Positions 46,094-54,787 of a DNA stretch of 64,000 nucleotides are shown here, in pieces; positions within the stretch are counted from its first letter, which is position 1; every line of letters begins with the position of its first letter. Origin of the DNA: Polyangiaceae bacterium (GTDB taxonomy: Bacteria; Myxococcota_A; Polyangia; Polyangiales; Polyangiaceae); contig JACKEA010000001.1 of the NCBI GenBank assembly GCA_020633235.1, forward strand, positions 248,001 to 312,000, read 5' to 3'. The notes under the pieces are model-generated. The model did no database searches. It worked only from the letters and a program-made list of their open reading frames with translations, and had not been told where the DNA came from. The position numbers and the translations under genes are program-made.

Positions 46094-47938
46094 ATGCCTA
46101 CTAGCGTCCGGTCGGGCGCCAGGCAGCGCCCGGGCGCCCAGAGCATGCTGCGCACTCGGGTAAGAGCCGGACCGGTTGCCGGCCTCGTGATGAGCCTGCT
46201 GTTCGCCTTGATTCTCACGGCGATTCAGGCAGGCGACCGGTATGTCCCGAGCTGGGCGCCGGTCTTCGGCAAACCTGCGCCCGTGACCCTGCGGGTTCCC
46301 TACGGGCCGCGCATCATCCGGGACCGGATGACGGGGCGGGCGGACCTCACCTACCTGCACGCCCGGGCCCTGGTGCCCATCGGCACCGTGCTGAACCCCA
46401 AGGCCGAGGCCCACTGGACGGCCTACATCTACGAGTCGCTCCACCGGCCCCCCCGCTGGCCGCGGCTGGCCGGCATCTACGCCATCTTCTTCACCCTCAC
46501 CATGGCCCTGACGGCCTACCTGCGGAAGTTCGGCCAGAGCCGGCTCCGGCTGCTGCGGGTGCAGATCGGCGTGATCGTGAGCATGGGGCTCCTGGCCATC
46601 GTGGCCAAGGCGCTGCTGCTGTTCACGGCGTTACCCGAGTTTTGGATACCGCTGGCCGCGGTTCCGTTGTGGGTCTCCACCAGCTTCGACCGGCGCACGG
46701 CGTTTCTGGTCACCGTGGTGCTGGCGTTCATCATCGCCTCGCTCCTGGAGTTCGACCTGGTGCTGCTGTGCGTGATGCTGGCGCGAGGGATGGCGGCCAC
46801 GCTGCTCTACTTCGACCGCAAGCACTCCCGGCAGATGCTCACCTCCGGGCTCTTCGCGGGGCTTTCGTCCGCCGCGCTGTACGTGGCCATCGTGATCACG
46901 TTCGAGGGTCACTTCGACGTGTGGGCGGACTTCATGCGGCTGGAGAGCTCGCAGCTCTTGGCCTGCTTGGGCGGCGGGCTGGTGGGCGGCGTGCTGGCCG
47001 CCATGGTGCGCTCGCCGGCGGCGCGGCTTCTGGGCAACGTGCCGCGGGAGCGGCTGCTGGACCTGTCGGATCTGGAGCAGCCCTTGCTCGTGCGTCTGTC
47101 TCACGAGGCCCCCGGCACCTACGAGCACTCGCGCGCCATGGCGAACCTGGCGGAGCAGGCGGCCAGCGCCATCGGCGCCGATGCGTTGCTCACGCGGGTG
47201 GGCGCCTACTATCACGACCTGGGAAAGACGGCGCAGGCGAAGTACTTCGTCGAGAACCTGAGCCCCGACGAACGCTCACCCCACGACGACCTCGATCCCG
47301 AGGTGAGCGCGGACGCGATCATGGCGCACGTGGTGATGGGCACCAAGATCCTCCGGGAGGGCGGCATCCCCGAGCCCGTGGTGGAGTTCGCCTACACCCA
47401 TCACGGCACGCAGCTGGTCGAGTACTTCTGGAACAAGTGCCTGCAGCAGGGCAATCCCAAGGAGCTCGACGAAAGCCACTTCCGCTATCCGGGCATGAAG
47501 CCGCAGACGAAGGAAACCGCCATCTTGATGCTGGTGGACTCCATCGAAGCCGCGAGCCGCACCATCGATCCGCCGGAGCGCCAAGCCTTCGAGCACATGA
47601 TCGAGCGGGTGGTGTTCACCAAGCTGAAGTCGGGACAGGTCGACGAGTCCGGCCTGGAGATGACGGATCTGCGCATCATCATCAATCGCATGGCGGACAC
47701 GCTCGTGAACATGCACCACCACCGCATCAAGTATCAGTGGCAGGCGCAGCGCGCGGAGGAGTTCGGCGTGCCTTCCAACGCCGTGCGGGATTCCGCTCCG
47801 GACATCGAGGTGTCCCGGCCGGAGAGCATGGTGGCGCCGCCGGCACCGGAAGCCGGCGTGGAGCTCACGCCCACGCTGAGCGCGACGGAGCTTCCCGAGG
47901 TGGCCCCCGTGCCGAAGCCCGAGGACGAGCCGTCGTGA
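46094..47938 (+). CDS. PgpH-like 7TM-HD c-di-AMP phosphodiesterase
   Basis: 614 residues from ATG 46094, or 597 from ATG 46145 just before the first membrane helix. A periplasmic segment follows the first helix, then a cluster of six to seven membrane helices (about 125-300). An HD domain (about 330-560) has THEAPGTYEHSRAM, YYHDLGKT and YTHHGTQL metal-binding motifs. The layout matches the intracellular part of 7TMR-HED/PgpH proteins that degrade c-di-AMP. It diverges from folP-cdaA-cdaR, so synthesis and breakdown genes share a 98-base promoter region. Confidence 0.85.
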   Translation: MPTSVRSGARQRPGAQSMLRTRVRAGPVAGLVMSLLFALILTAIQAGDRYVPSWAPVFGKPAPVTLRVPYGPRIIRDRMTGRADLTYLHARALVPIGTVLNPKAEAHWTAYIYESLHRPPRWPRLAGIYAIFFTLTMALTAYLRKFGQSRLRLLRVQIGVIVSMGLLAIVAKALLLFTALPEFWIPLAAVPLWVSTSFDRRTAFLVTVVLAFIIASLLEFDLVLLCVMLARGMAATLLYFDRKHSRQMLTSGLFAGLSSAALYVAIVITFEGHFDVWADFMRLESSQLLACLGGGLVGGVLAAMVRSPAARLLGNVPRERLLDLSDLEQPLLVRLSHEAPGTYEHSRAMANLAEQAASAIGADALLTRVGAYYHDLGKTAQAKYFVENLSPDERSPHDDLDPEVSADAIMAHVVMGTKILREGGIPEPVVEFAYTHHGTQLVEYFWNKCLQQGNPKELDESHFRYPGMKPQTKETAILMLVDSIEAASRTIDPPERQAFEHMIERVVFTKLKSGQVDESGLEMTDLRIIINRMADTLVNMHHHRIKYQWQAQRAEEFGVPSNAVRDSAPDIEVSRPESMVAPPAPEAGVELTPTLSATELPEVAPVPKPEDEPS

Positions 47939-49656
47939 GCGAAGAGCAGAGCTTCATGAAAGCGGCGTTCTTCGGCGTCGTGGCCGAAGAGCTCATCTTT
48001 CCGTTCCCCGCGCTGTCACGGGAAGAGAAGGACGGCCTGCGCGCGCTGCTCGAGCAGCTCCGGCGCTTCTTGGATGCGGAGGTGGACTCTGCCGCCATCG
48101 ATCGCAATCGCGAGATCTCCGATCGCGTCTTGGGTGAGCTCCGGGAGTTCGGGCTCTACGGCTTGGGCGTTCCCGAGCAGTATGGCGGCACCGGTTTGGG
48201 TCAGACCGCCCACGCCCGGGTGATCCAGGAGCTGGCCGCGGCGGACGCTTCCCTGGGCTTGATGCTCGCGACCCACGGCGCCATCGCAGCTCGGAGCTTG
48301 GTCACCTTCGGCAGCGCGGAGCAGAAGCAGAGGTACTTGCCGCGCCTCGCCACCGGCGAGCTGCTCGGCGCCTTTGCTCTCACCGAGCACGCGTCGGGCA
48401 CGGATGCCGCGACCATTCGCACCGAGGCTCGCTACGACGACGAAGCCAAGGTGTGGCGCCTGAGCGGAACCAAGCCGTGGGTCACCAACGGGGATCGCGC
48501 AGGGCTCATCACGGTGTTCGCGCGCACCAGCCGTCCGGATCAGGGCCACAAGCCACGGCTCACGGCGTTCTTGGTGGAGCGCGCTCCGGGCGTGGAGTCC
48601 GGTCGCCAGCACAAGACGCTGGGCGTGCGCGGCGTGGCGGTGACGCCCGTGCACTTCGACGAAGTCGTGCTCGGTCCCGAGGCCGTGCTGGGGGAAGTGG
48701 GCAAGGGCTACAAGGTGGCCATGGCGGTGCTCAACGATGCCCGCCTGGTGCTCTCTGCCGCGATGTTCGGTCAGGCCCGTGCCATCATCAATCGCATCGT
48801 TTCCCACGTGCAGGAGCGCCGGAGCTTCGGCCGCGTGATCGGAGAGTTTCCCATCTTGAAGGACAAGGTCGCCAAGATGATGGCGGACGCCTTCGCGGTG
48901 GAGTCCATGACCTACCTCACGACCGGTCTCGCCGACCGCGGCGTGGAGGACTACTCGCTGGAGAGCGGCATTTGTCGCATCGCCAGCGTGGAAGCCCTGT
49001 GGCGGGTGGTGAACGAGGCCATGCAGATCGTGGCGGGCCGCGGCTACGTGGAGACGGACGCCCTCGAGCGCCATCTGCGCGACGCTCGCGTGGGCTTCGT
49101 GCTCGACGGCACCAACGAGACCCTGCGCTGCTTCGTCGCGCTGGCCGGGCTGCGGGGCCCGGGAGAAAAGCTCGCCGAGGTGGAGAGCGCGATGTACGAG
49201 CCGCTCAAGAGCTTCGGACTCTTGCGACGGTTCGCACCGCAGAAGCTCCGGGAGGCCCTGCGGCGGGAGCGGCTGACGCGCGCGCATCCGCTGCTGGCGC
49301 GGGAAGTGGTGATGTTCGAAGAGGCGACGGAAGCGCTGCATCAAAGCGCCACCCGAGCCCTCAAGGACCACGGCCGCGAGATCGCGGAGATGCAGTACAC
49401 GCAGAAGCGCCTGGCGAACGTGGCCATCGACCTCTACGCGCTGGCCGCTTGCCTTTCCCGCGCCTCGGCCGCCATCGCCAGCCGGGGGGAAGGGGGCGCC
49501 CGCCGCGAGATCGATCTCGTCACCATGTTCGCGACCGCTGCCCAGGGCCGCATGCGCGCTCACCTCGGGCGGCTCGAGCACAACGACGACGAGCTCCGCA
49601 AAGAGATCGCTGCACGCACCTACACCGACAAGGGCTACCCCTTCGACGTATTCTAG
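47935..49656 (+). CDS. Acyl-CoA dehydrogenase, long form
   Basis: 573 residues from GTG 47935, overlapping the previous stop (GTGA). The N-terminal, middle and FAD-binding domains are readable (YGGTGLGQTAHARVIQEL; ALTEHASGTDAATI; QERRSFGRVIGEFPILKDKV; QIVAGRGYVETDALERHLRD). The catalytic Glu of medium-chain types would lie in LDGTNETLR. A C-terminal extension of about 190 residues resembles ACAD9/VLCAD-type enzymes. It oxidises fatty acyl-CoA in beta-oxidation; the substrate length is not known. Confidence 0.9.
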   Translation: MSEEQSFMKAAFFGVVAEELIFPFPALSREEKDGLRALLEQLRRFLDAEVDSAAIDRNREISDRVLGELREFGLYGLGVPEQYGGTGLGQTAHARVIQELAAADASLGLMLATHGAIAARSLVTFGSAEQKQRYLPRLATGELLGAFALTEHASGTDAATIRTEARYDDEAKVWRLSGTKPWVTNGDRAGLITVFARTSRPDQGHKPRLTAFLVERAPGVESGRQHKTLGVRGVAVTPVHFDEVVLGPEAVLGEVGKGYKVAMAVLNDARLVLSAAMFGQARAIINRIVSHVQERRSFGRVIGEFPILKDKVAKMMADAFAVESMTYLTTGLADRGVEDYSLESGICRIASVEALWRVVNEAMQIVAGRGYVETDALERHLRDARVGFVLDGTNETLRCFVALAGLRGPGEKLAEVESAMYEPLKSFGLLRRFAPQKLREALRRERLTRAHPLLAREVVMFEEATEALHQSATRALKDHGREIAEMQYTQKRLANVAIDLYALAACLSRASAAIASRGEGGARREIDLVTMFATAAQGRMRAHLGRLEHNDDELRKEIAARTYTDKGYPFDVF

Positions 49657-49673
49657 CAGGTTGTGAGATGCGC

Positions 49674-49705
49674 TCGAGTTTGTCGGTCCGCCGCGGTCGC
49701 CGCCC
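49674..49705 (+). repeat. 3'-end intergenic repeat after acyl-CoA dehydrogenase
   Basis: TCGAGTTTGTCGGTCCGCCG begins 18 bases after the stop. Same family as the other four 3'-end repeats. Confidence 0.5.
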
Positions 49706-49716
49706 CGCCGCCCGCG

Positions 49717-50535
49717 CTACTGCACACGGACCGCCGCGACGAAACCGCGGTTCGCCCAGTCTTGGAACCACTCGCCCAGCGAGGCCTCGAGAGTGCTCTC
49801 GGCCTCGGGCACCTCGGTCAGGGCGCGCTCGCAGGCGGGCTCGAGCGGAAGTCCATCGGCGAGCGCCGAGAGCAGGGCGAAGGCCGTGTCCGTGAGGACC
49901 TGATGGAACATGTTGCGGTTCTTCGCGCGGTACACCACGAGCTTCTGCGGCTCGCGCTCGGGGATGGCGACGGCGCTGCCGTTTGCGGTGCGAAGCTCTC
50001 GGCGCAGACTGGCCACGGGGTAGCTCACGGCGAGCAGGCGCAGAGCGGGGGTGAGCTCGAGACGCGCCTGGGGCCAGTCCGGGTCGGCGATGCTTGCCAG
50101 GGCCATGGGGTCGAGGGGCGGGGAGTCCGCGGCGTCGAAGACCTCGACGTAGCACCATTCCACCCGCGCCATGTCGACGCAGAGCTCGTGGTGATCGAGC
50201 CAGGTCTGCGCTTCCACGTAGGCCGGTAGCTCTTTGCCCAGGTCCCGCAGGGTGAAGCTCTTGGGCGGATGCGCTTCCAGGTAGCCCTCCACCAAGCGCT
50301 CCCAGGCCTGCTGTCCGATGACGCCGGCCAGTCCTTCGAAGTCCTCGAGCAAGCAGCTGGTGTGGCGCAGCCAGAATTGCTCCCGATAGATCTCGAGCTG
50401 CTCCTCGGGGCGCACGCGATCGTTGCCCGTGAGCTCCACTCGCGCTCGTTCCACCAGAGCGGGGTCCTTTTCGACGGCCCGGCGACGCTGAAGCGCATCC
50501 GCCATCCAGCGTTGGAGATCCGCGAGCTCGCTCAC
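49717..50535 (-). CDS. BufC-like DUF2063 protein
   Basis: 272 residues from GTG 50535, overlapping the DUF692 stop (GTGA). It starts with an HvfC/BufC-type helical region (LADLQRWMADALQRR...YREQFWLRH) and ends with a winged-helix-like part. In bufferin, gig and related clusters, DUF2063 proteins partner with DUF692 enzymes to bind and present the precursor peptide. Confidence 0.85.
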   Translation of the reverse strand: MSELADLQRWMADALQRRRAVEKDPALVERARVELTGNDRVRPEEQLEIYREQFWLRHTSCLLEDFEGLAGVIGQQAWERLVEGYLEAHPPKSFTLRDLGKELPAYVEAQTWLDHHELCVDMARVEWCYVEVFDAADSPPLDPMALASIADPDWPQARLELTPALRLLAVSYPVASLRRELRTANGSAVAIPEREPQKLVVYRAKNRNMFHQVLTDTAFALLSALADGLPLEPACERALTEVPEAESTLEASLGEWFQDWANRGFVAAVRVQ

Positions 50536-51533
50536 GGTGTCGCCTCGTCGGTGGCGGCGCTCTCGCGCGGCCCACCTTGTTGCCAGCCGTGCGGACCGTT
50601 CGGCGCGGCGCGTCGCTCGAAGCGATAGGGCTCCGGGCGCGGGGGCACGGCGCCGGCGGGGAGCCCCCGGGCGACGCGCGCCGCGCGCGCCGCGAGGGCC
50701 TCGTTCCGCGCGCCGCGGGCTTTTTCTGCTTCGGCGAGCAACACCGGCAGCTCCGGGATGTGATCGTCCCACTCGATCAGCGTGGACACGGGCCCCGTGC
50801 GCTCGATGGTCTCGCGGTACAGCTCCCACACTCGATCGATGACGTGGCCGTCGTGGGTGTCGATGATGTAGCGGCCCAAGTTGGTGTGCCCTGCCAGGTG
50901 GATCTGCACGATGCGATGATGCGGCACGTTCTTCACGAACTCGAAGGGATCGAAGTCGTGGTTGTAGGCGGACACGTAGACGTTGTTCACGTCGAACAAG
51001 AGACCGATGTCGGCGCGCTCCGCCACTTCCGACACGAACTCCCACTCCGGCATCGTGCTCTGCTGGTAGCTGAGGTAGCTGGAGGTGTTTTCCAGGGCGA
51101 AAGGGACTTCCAGAAAGTCTTGGATCTGCCGTGCGCGCTCTGCGACGAGCTTCACGGCTTCCGCGGTGTACGGCAACGGCAAGAGGTCATGCAGATTGAC
51201 GTCTGCCGCGCCGCCCCAACAAAAATGATCGCTGACCCATGGGGATTTCACGCGGCGCAGCACCTGCTTGAGGCGGCGCAGGTAATCTTGGTTCAGCGGC
51301 TCGACGCTGCCGATGCCGAGGGACACGCCGTGTTGCACGACGCGGTAGCTCTCGAGCACGGCGTCGAGGTGGTAGAGCGGCTTGCCGCCCTCGACCATGA
51401 AATTTTCGCTGATGATCTCGAAGAAGTCGACGGAGGGACGTTGTTCGAGAATGGCGCGGTAGTGAGGCACGCGTAGCCCGACGCCGACGCCGAGATCGGG
51501 CGTGCCCAGTCGGGGAGACTTGTCTTCGGTCAT
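50532..51533 (-). CDS. BufB-like DUF692 multinuclear iron enzyme
   Basis: 333 residues with the TIM-barrel DUF692 pattern: GVGLRVPHYRAILE, DFFEIISENFM (about 35-47), HGVSLGIGS, VSDHFCWGG (about 100-109), ALENTSSYLSY, DVNNVYVSAYNHDFDP and QIHLAGHTNLG. These His/Asp/Glu positions are metal ligands in MbnB/TglH/BufB relatives. It is predicted to modify cysteines of the upstream precursor to thiooxazole-type groups. Confidence 0.9.
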   Translation of the reverse strand: MTEDKSPRLGTPDLGVGVGLRVPHYRAILEQRPSVDFFEIISENFMVEGGKPLYHLDAVLESYRVVQHGVSLGIGSVEPLNQDYLRRLKQVLRRVKSPWVSDHFCWGGAADVNLHDLLPLPYTAEAVKLVAERARQIQDFLEVPFALENTSSYLSYQQSTMPEWEFVSEVAERADIGLLFDVNNVYVSAYNHDFDPFEFVKNVPHHRIVQIHLAGHTNLGRYIIDTHDGHVIDRVWELYRETIERTGPVSTLIEWDDHIPELPVLLAEAEKARGARNEALAARAARVARGLPAGAVPPRPEPYRFERRAAPNGPHGWQQGGPRESAATDEATP

Positions 51534-51558
51534 GGAAGCTCAGCGAGCAGAAATACCA

Positions 51559-51589
51559 CGGCCCGCTTCGACGCTCTCGAAGCGGGCCG
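51559..51589. terminator. Hairpin between bufferin precursor and DUF692 genes
   Basis: Perfect 13-base arms CGGCCCGCTTCGA/TCGAAGCGGGCCG with loop CGCTC. No T-run. It probably limits readthrough or protects the precursor mRNA so that more peptide than enzyme is made. Confidence 0.55.
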
Positions 51590-51615
51590 CGACGGTCACC
51601 AACCTGTGGTCGGGC

Positions 51616-51885
51616 TCACTGGGGGCAGTGGGCGTTGCAGCCGCCCTGACCCTTGCAGCCGTTCTGGCCGGCGCACTCGTTCTTGCCCTCGACGGCGCAG
51701 CCGCCCTTGCCCTTGCACTCGTTCTTGCCCTTGCAGCACTCCTTGGCGCCGGCAGCGGCAGCGGCCGGATCTCCGGCGGCGGGTGCCTCGGCGGAGGGTT
51801 GGCTACCTCCACAGGCGCTGAGGGCGCCGAGCATGAGCCCGGTCGAGGCGGCGGTCGCGATCGTTTTGGAAAGATTGAATGCCAT
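51616..51885 (-). CDS. Bufferin-like Cys-rich RiPP precursor (lipoprotein signal)
   Basis: 89 residues from ATG 51885 (GGAG nine bases upstream). A hydrophobic signal (TGLMLGALSAC) ends in a good lipobox, followed by an Ala/Pro linker. The core has eight Cys in ECCKGKNECKGKGGC, EGKNECAGQNGCKGQGGC and AHC. The EGKN-x-C pattern next to DUF692 and DUF2063 genes marks a bufferin-type copper-binding peptide. The likely lipid anchor is unusual for such precursors. Confidence 0.8.
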   Translation of the reverse strand: MAFNLSKTIATAASTGLMLGALSACGGSQPSAEAPAAGDPAAAAAGAKECCKGKNECKGKGGCAVEGKNECAGQNGCKGQGGCNAHCPQ

Positions 51886-52106
51886 CCACGCTTCTCCTGT
51901 TCGGTTGTCCCGGAAAGCTCCGGAAGGTATCTCTACCCCTCGGTAGCTCGCATACGGTGGCCTTTCCGAATCGGTTTCGAAAGGGCCGAGTGAGTGTAAC
52001 TGGTAGGATTGTCGAACGGCCAGGTTCCGCACAAATTGTCCGGCCGTCCAGCTTCAATCCAAAACTACGAGTGATCAGCGGACTCGGATCGGTCGGGAGA
52101 ACTTCC

Positions 52107-53477
52107 ATGTGGCCCAAGAACAGCCCTCCTCAGGCTTTTCGCGCTCGTCGTGAGCGCCTCACGGCGAAGCTCGCCGAGCCCGCGCTGCTGGCATCCGGAT
52201 TCGCTCGCCCCCGGAACTTTCCGAACAATCGTTTTCCTTTCCGGGCGGAGAGTCACTTCCTCTACTTGATCGGTCGCCACATCGAAGGCGCAGGGCTCTT
52301 GCTTCGTCCCGAGGGTGCGGTGCTGTACGCGCCAGCGCCGGATCCGGCGGAGGCGATGTGGACCGGGCCGGCGCCCTCCCTCGACGCGCTCGCGAAGGAG
52401 CTCGAGATCGAGGTGAGGAGCGTGGACGATCTGGCCGTGCCCGCGGGCACGGCGACACTTCCGGCTCAAGATCTGGAGACCACGGTGTGGCTCGCGGAGG
52501 CGCTGGACCGAGATTTGGAAGCGGGTGGCGGCGCGGACGTGGAGGGTGCGGATCTGCGACTCGCGGAGGCGATGATCGAGACTCGGCTCTCGCACGACGA
52601 GGCCGCCGTGGCGCAGCTGCGGCAAGCGGCCGAGGCGACGGCGGACGCGCACGTGGCCGGCATGGCGGCGACGGAGCCGGGGCTCAGGGAAGCCGACGTG
52701 CGGGCCGCGATGGAGGCGCGCATCATCGCCAGCGGCATGACGTGCTCCTATGGGTCGATCGTCACGGTGCACGGCGAGGTGCTGCACAACGAGACCCACA
52801 CGCATCGCTTGGGAGAGCGCGATCTGGTGCTGGCGGACGTTGGCGCGGAAACCCCGGAAGGCTGGGCGGGGGACGTCACGCGCACCTGGCCGACCACGGG
52901 GCGCTTCTCGTCGACGCAGCGGGCGCTGTACGAAGCGGTGCTCTCGGCGCAGCGCGCCGCGCTCGAGCGCGTGGGGCCCGGGGTCCGCTACTTGGACGTG
53001 CATCGCGCGGCGGGGCATGCGCTGGTGGCGGCACTGGTGGAGCTCGGCATCTTCCGCGGCGATCCCGAGGACCTGTACGCGCGCGGGGCTGCCGGCGTGT
53101 TCTTTCCCCATGGCGTGGGGCACCTCTTGGGCCTCGACGTTCACGACATGGAGGACCTGGGGGACCGAGCGGGTTACGCGGCGGGGCGCAGCCGAGCGGA
53201 GTCGCGTGGCGACCGCTTCTTGCGATTGGACCGCGACTTGGCGCCCGGCATGGCGGTCACCATCGAGCCTGGTTTCTATCAGATCCGGCAGATCCTCGAG
53301 AACGCCGAGGAGCTCGGAGACGTGGCCGACGCGTTGAACACCGCGGAGCTCGCGCGCTTCGCGGACGTGCGCGGCATTCGCATCGAGGACGACGTGCTGA
53401 TCACGGAGACGGGCTCGGAGGTGCTGACCGCGGCGATTCCGAAGACCATCGCCGAAGTGGAAGCCGCGGTGCGCTGA
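52107..53477 (+). CDS. pepP: Aminopeptidase P (Xaa-Pro peptidase)
   Basis: 456 residues from ATG 52107. The N-terminal aminopeptidase P domain (about 8-140) contains FRAESHFLYLIG. The pita-bread domain carries metal ligands in DVGAETPEGWAGDVTRTW (about 244-261), HGVGHLLGLDVHD (about 335-347), TIEPGFY (about 385) and GIRIEDD (about 425). It removes N-terminal residues before Pro using two metal ions. The 220 bases before it hold the divergent control region shared with the bufferin operon. Confidence 0.92.
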   Translation: MWPKNSPPQAFRARRERLTAKLAEPALLASGFARPRNFPNNRFPFRAESHFLYLIGRHIEGAGLLLRPEGAVLYAPAPDPAEAMWTGPAPSLDALAKELEIEVRSVDDLAVPAGTATLPAQDLETTVWLAEALDRDLEAGGGADVEGADLRLAEAMIETRLSHDEAAVAQLRQAAEATADAHVAGMAATEPGLREADVRAAMEARIIASGMTCSYGSIVTVHGEVLHNETHTHRLGERDLVLADVGAETPEGWAGDVTRTWPTTGRFSSTQRALYEAVLSAQRAALERVGPGVRYLDVHRAAGHALVAALVELGIFRGDPEDLYARGAAGVFFPHGVGHLLGLDVHDMEDLGDRAGYAAGRSRAESRGDRFLRLDRDLAPGMAVTIEPGFYQIRQILENAEELGDVADALNTAELARFADVRGIRIEDDVLITETGSEVLTAAIPKTIAEVEAAVR

Positions 53478-53478
53478 G

Positions 53479-54690
53479 TCAGGCGCCGGCGCGGGCGACG
53501 CGCTCTTCTGCGGTCCGAACGGCGTCGGACCAACTCGGGTCGACCGGCGAGACCAAGCTCACCACGTCTTCCACGGCGGCGCCCGCGTCCAGGGCCTCCC
53601 GCGCCTGGGCGGATCCCGTGAGCAGATCGAAGGCGGGGATCTCCGCTTCGAACTCGTAGGCGTGAGTGCGGAATGCGAAGTGGTCGGGAGCTTGGCGCTT
53701 GGCCAGAGCCAGCAGCGTGAGATAGGCGGCGACGGGCCGGAAGATACCGGGCTCCGTCACCTGCAGCAGGATGCCGCTGCACGTCTCTCCGGCGTGCTTC
53801 TCGAAGCTCGGCCGGAACCGCGCCGGGCGCACCTGGGCGCCGGGGACGCCGTGCTCGTTCACGGCCTGCGCCAGCTCCTCCCCGTTCAAGAAGGGGGCGC
53901 CGACGAGCTGGAAGGGAAGCGTGGTACCGCGGCCTTCCGACAGGTTCGTGCCTTCGACCAAGCAGCCGCCGGGATACACCAGCGCCGTTTCGAGCGTCGG
54001 CATGTTGGGGGATGGCGGCGCGAAGGGGCGATTCCACGCGCTGGCCGTGTGATGGCGCTCCCAGCCGACGGTGCGCACCACGGAGAGTGCGCCGGCGGCG
54101 CCGAGCGCGTGACCGTCGCGTTCGATGAACAGCGCGAGGATCTCGCCGACGGTCAGACAGTGACGGATCGGCAGCGGCTCCAGCCCGACGAAGGAGGTGA
54201 ATCCCTCCGCCTGGGGCGCGCCCTCGAGATAGCTCGGATCTCCGCTGAGGGGGTTCGGGCGATCGAGCACCACCACGTGCACTCCTGCGGCGGCGGCGGC
54301 CCGGGCGGCGAGGAGCGCCGTCCAGACGTAGGTGTAGTAGCGCGCGCCAACGTCCACGAGGTCGACGACCAGGACGTCGATGCTTCCGAGATCCTCCGCC
54401 GTGGGCGACAGCGACTCGCGCGTCTTGCCGTACAGGCTCACCACGCGGGCGCCGTCCTGATCGCCGGCGTCCACGACCGCTTCTTCCGCCTGCGCCAATC
54501 CATCGAGGCCGTGCTCCGGGGAGAAGACCACGGCGACGCTGACGCCGAGCTCGTCCAGCACCGCAAGCGTTGGTCGCCCGCGCCGATCCACGGCCGCTGC
54601 GTGGGTCAGCACGCCCACCCGTGCGTCGCGCAACCGCCGACGAAGTGCCGTGAGCTGTCCCCCGAGGACCTGGTCGATACCGCAAAGCAT
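53479..54690 (-). CDS. NamZ-type exo-beta-N-acetylmuramidase (DUF1343)
   Basis: 403 residues from ATG 54690. Motifs of the family are readable: GVLTHAAAVDRRGRPTLAVL, VVFSPEHGLDG (about 54-64), SLYGKTRESLSP, LVVDLVDVGARYYTYVWT (about 103-120), DRPNPLSG and EGTNLSEGRGTT (about 245-256). NamZ enzymes release N-acetylmuramic acid from peptidoglycan chain ends. No signal peptide is seen, so it may act in the cytoplasm on recycled fragments. Convergent with pepP. Confidence 0.85.
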   Translation of the reverse strand: MLCGIDQVLGGQLTALRRRLRDARVGVLTHAAAVDRRGRPTLAVLDELGVSVAVVFSPEHGLDGLAQAEEAVVDAGDQDGARVVSLYGKTRESLSPTAEDLGSIDVLVVDLVDVGARYYTYVWTALLAARAAAAAGVHVVVLDRPNPLSGDPSYLEGAPQAEGFTSFVGLEPLPIRHCLTVGEILALFIERDGHALGAAGALSVVRTVGWERHHTASAWNRPFAPPSPNMPTLETALVYPGGCLVEGTNLSEGRGTTLPFQLVGAPFLNGEELAQAVNEHGVPGAQVRPARFRPSFEKHAGETCSGILLQVTEPGIFRPVAAYLTLLALAKRQAPDHFAFRTHAYEFEAEIPAFDLLTGSAQAREALDAGAAVEDVVSLVSPVDPSWSDAVRTAEERVARAGA

Positions 54691-54787
54691 GGCGGATTTC
54701 CTATCAGATTCGGGAGGATACGGAAACGGAGCGCGCGGTATGCAATCAGTTGCGGGCGAAAGGGGCCTGGTATAACTTTTTTTCGCA

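Noticed and set aside
46642..47934. Long N-terminal extension of the acyl-CoA dehydrogenase frame
   Set aside because: It overlaps the HD-domain gene in another frame; the GTG at 47935 gives a normal dehydrogenase start.
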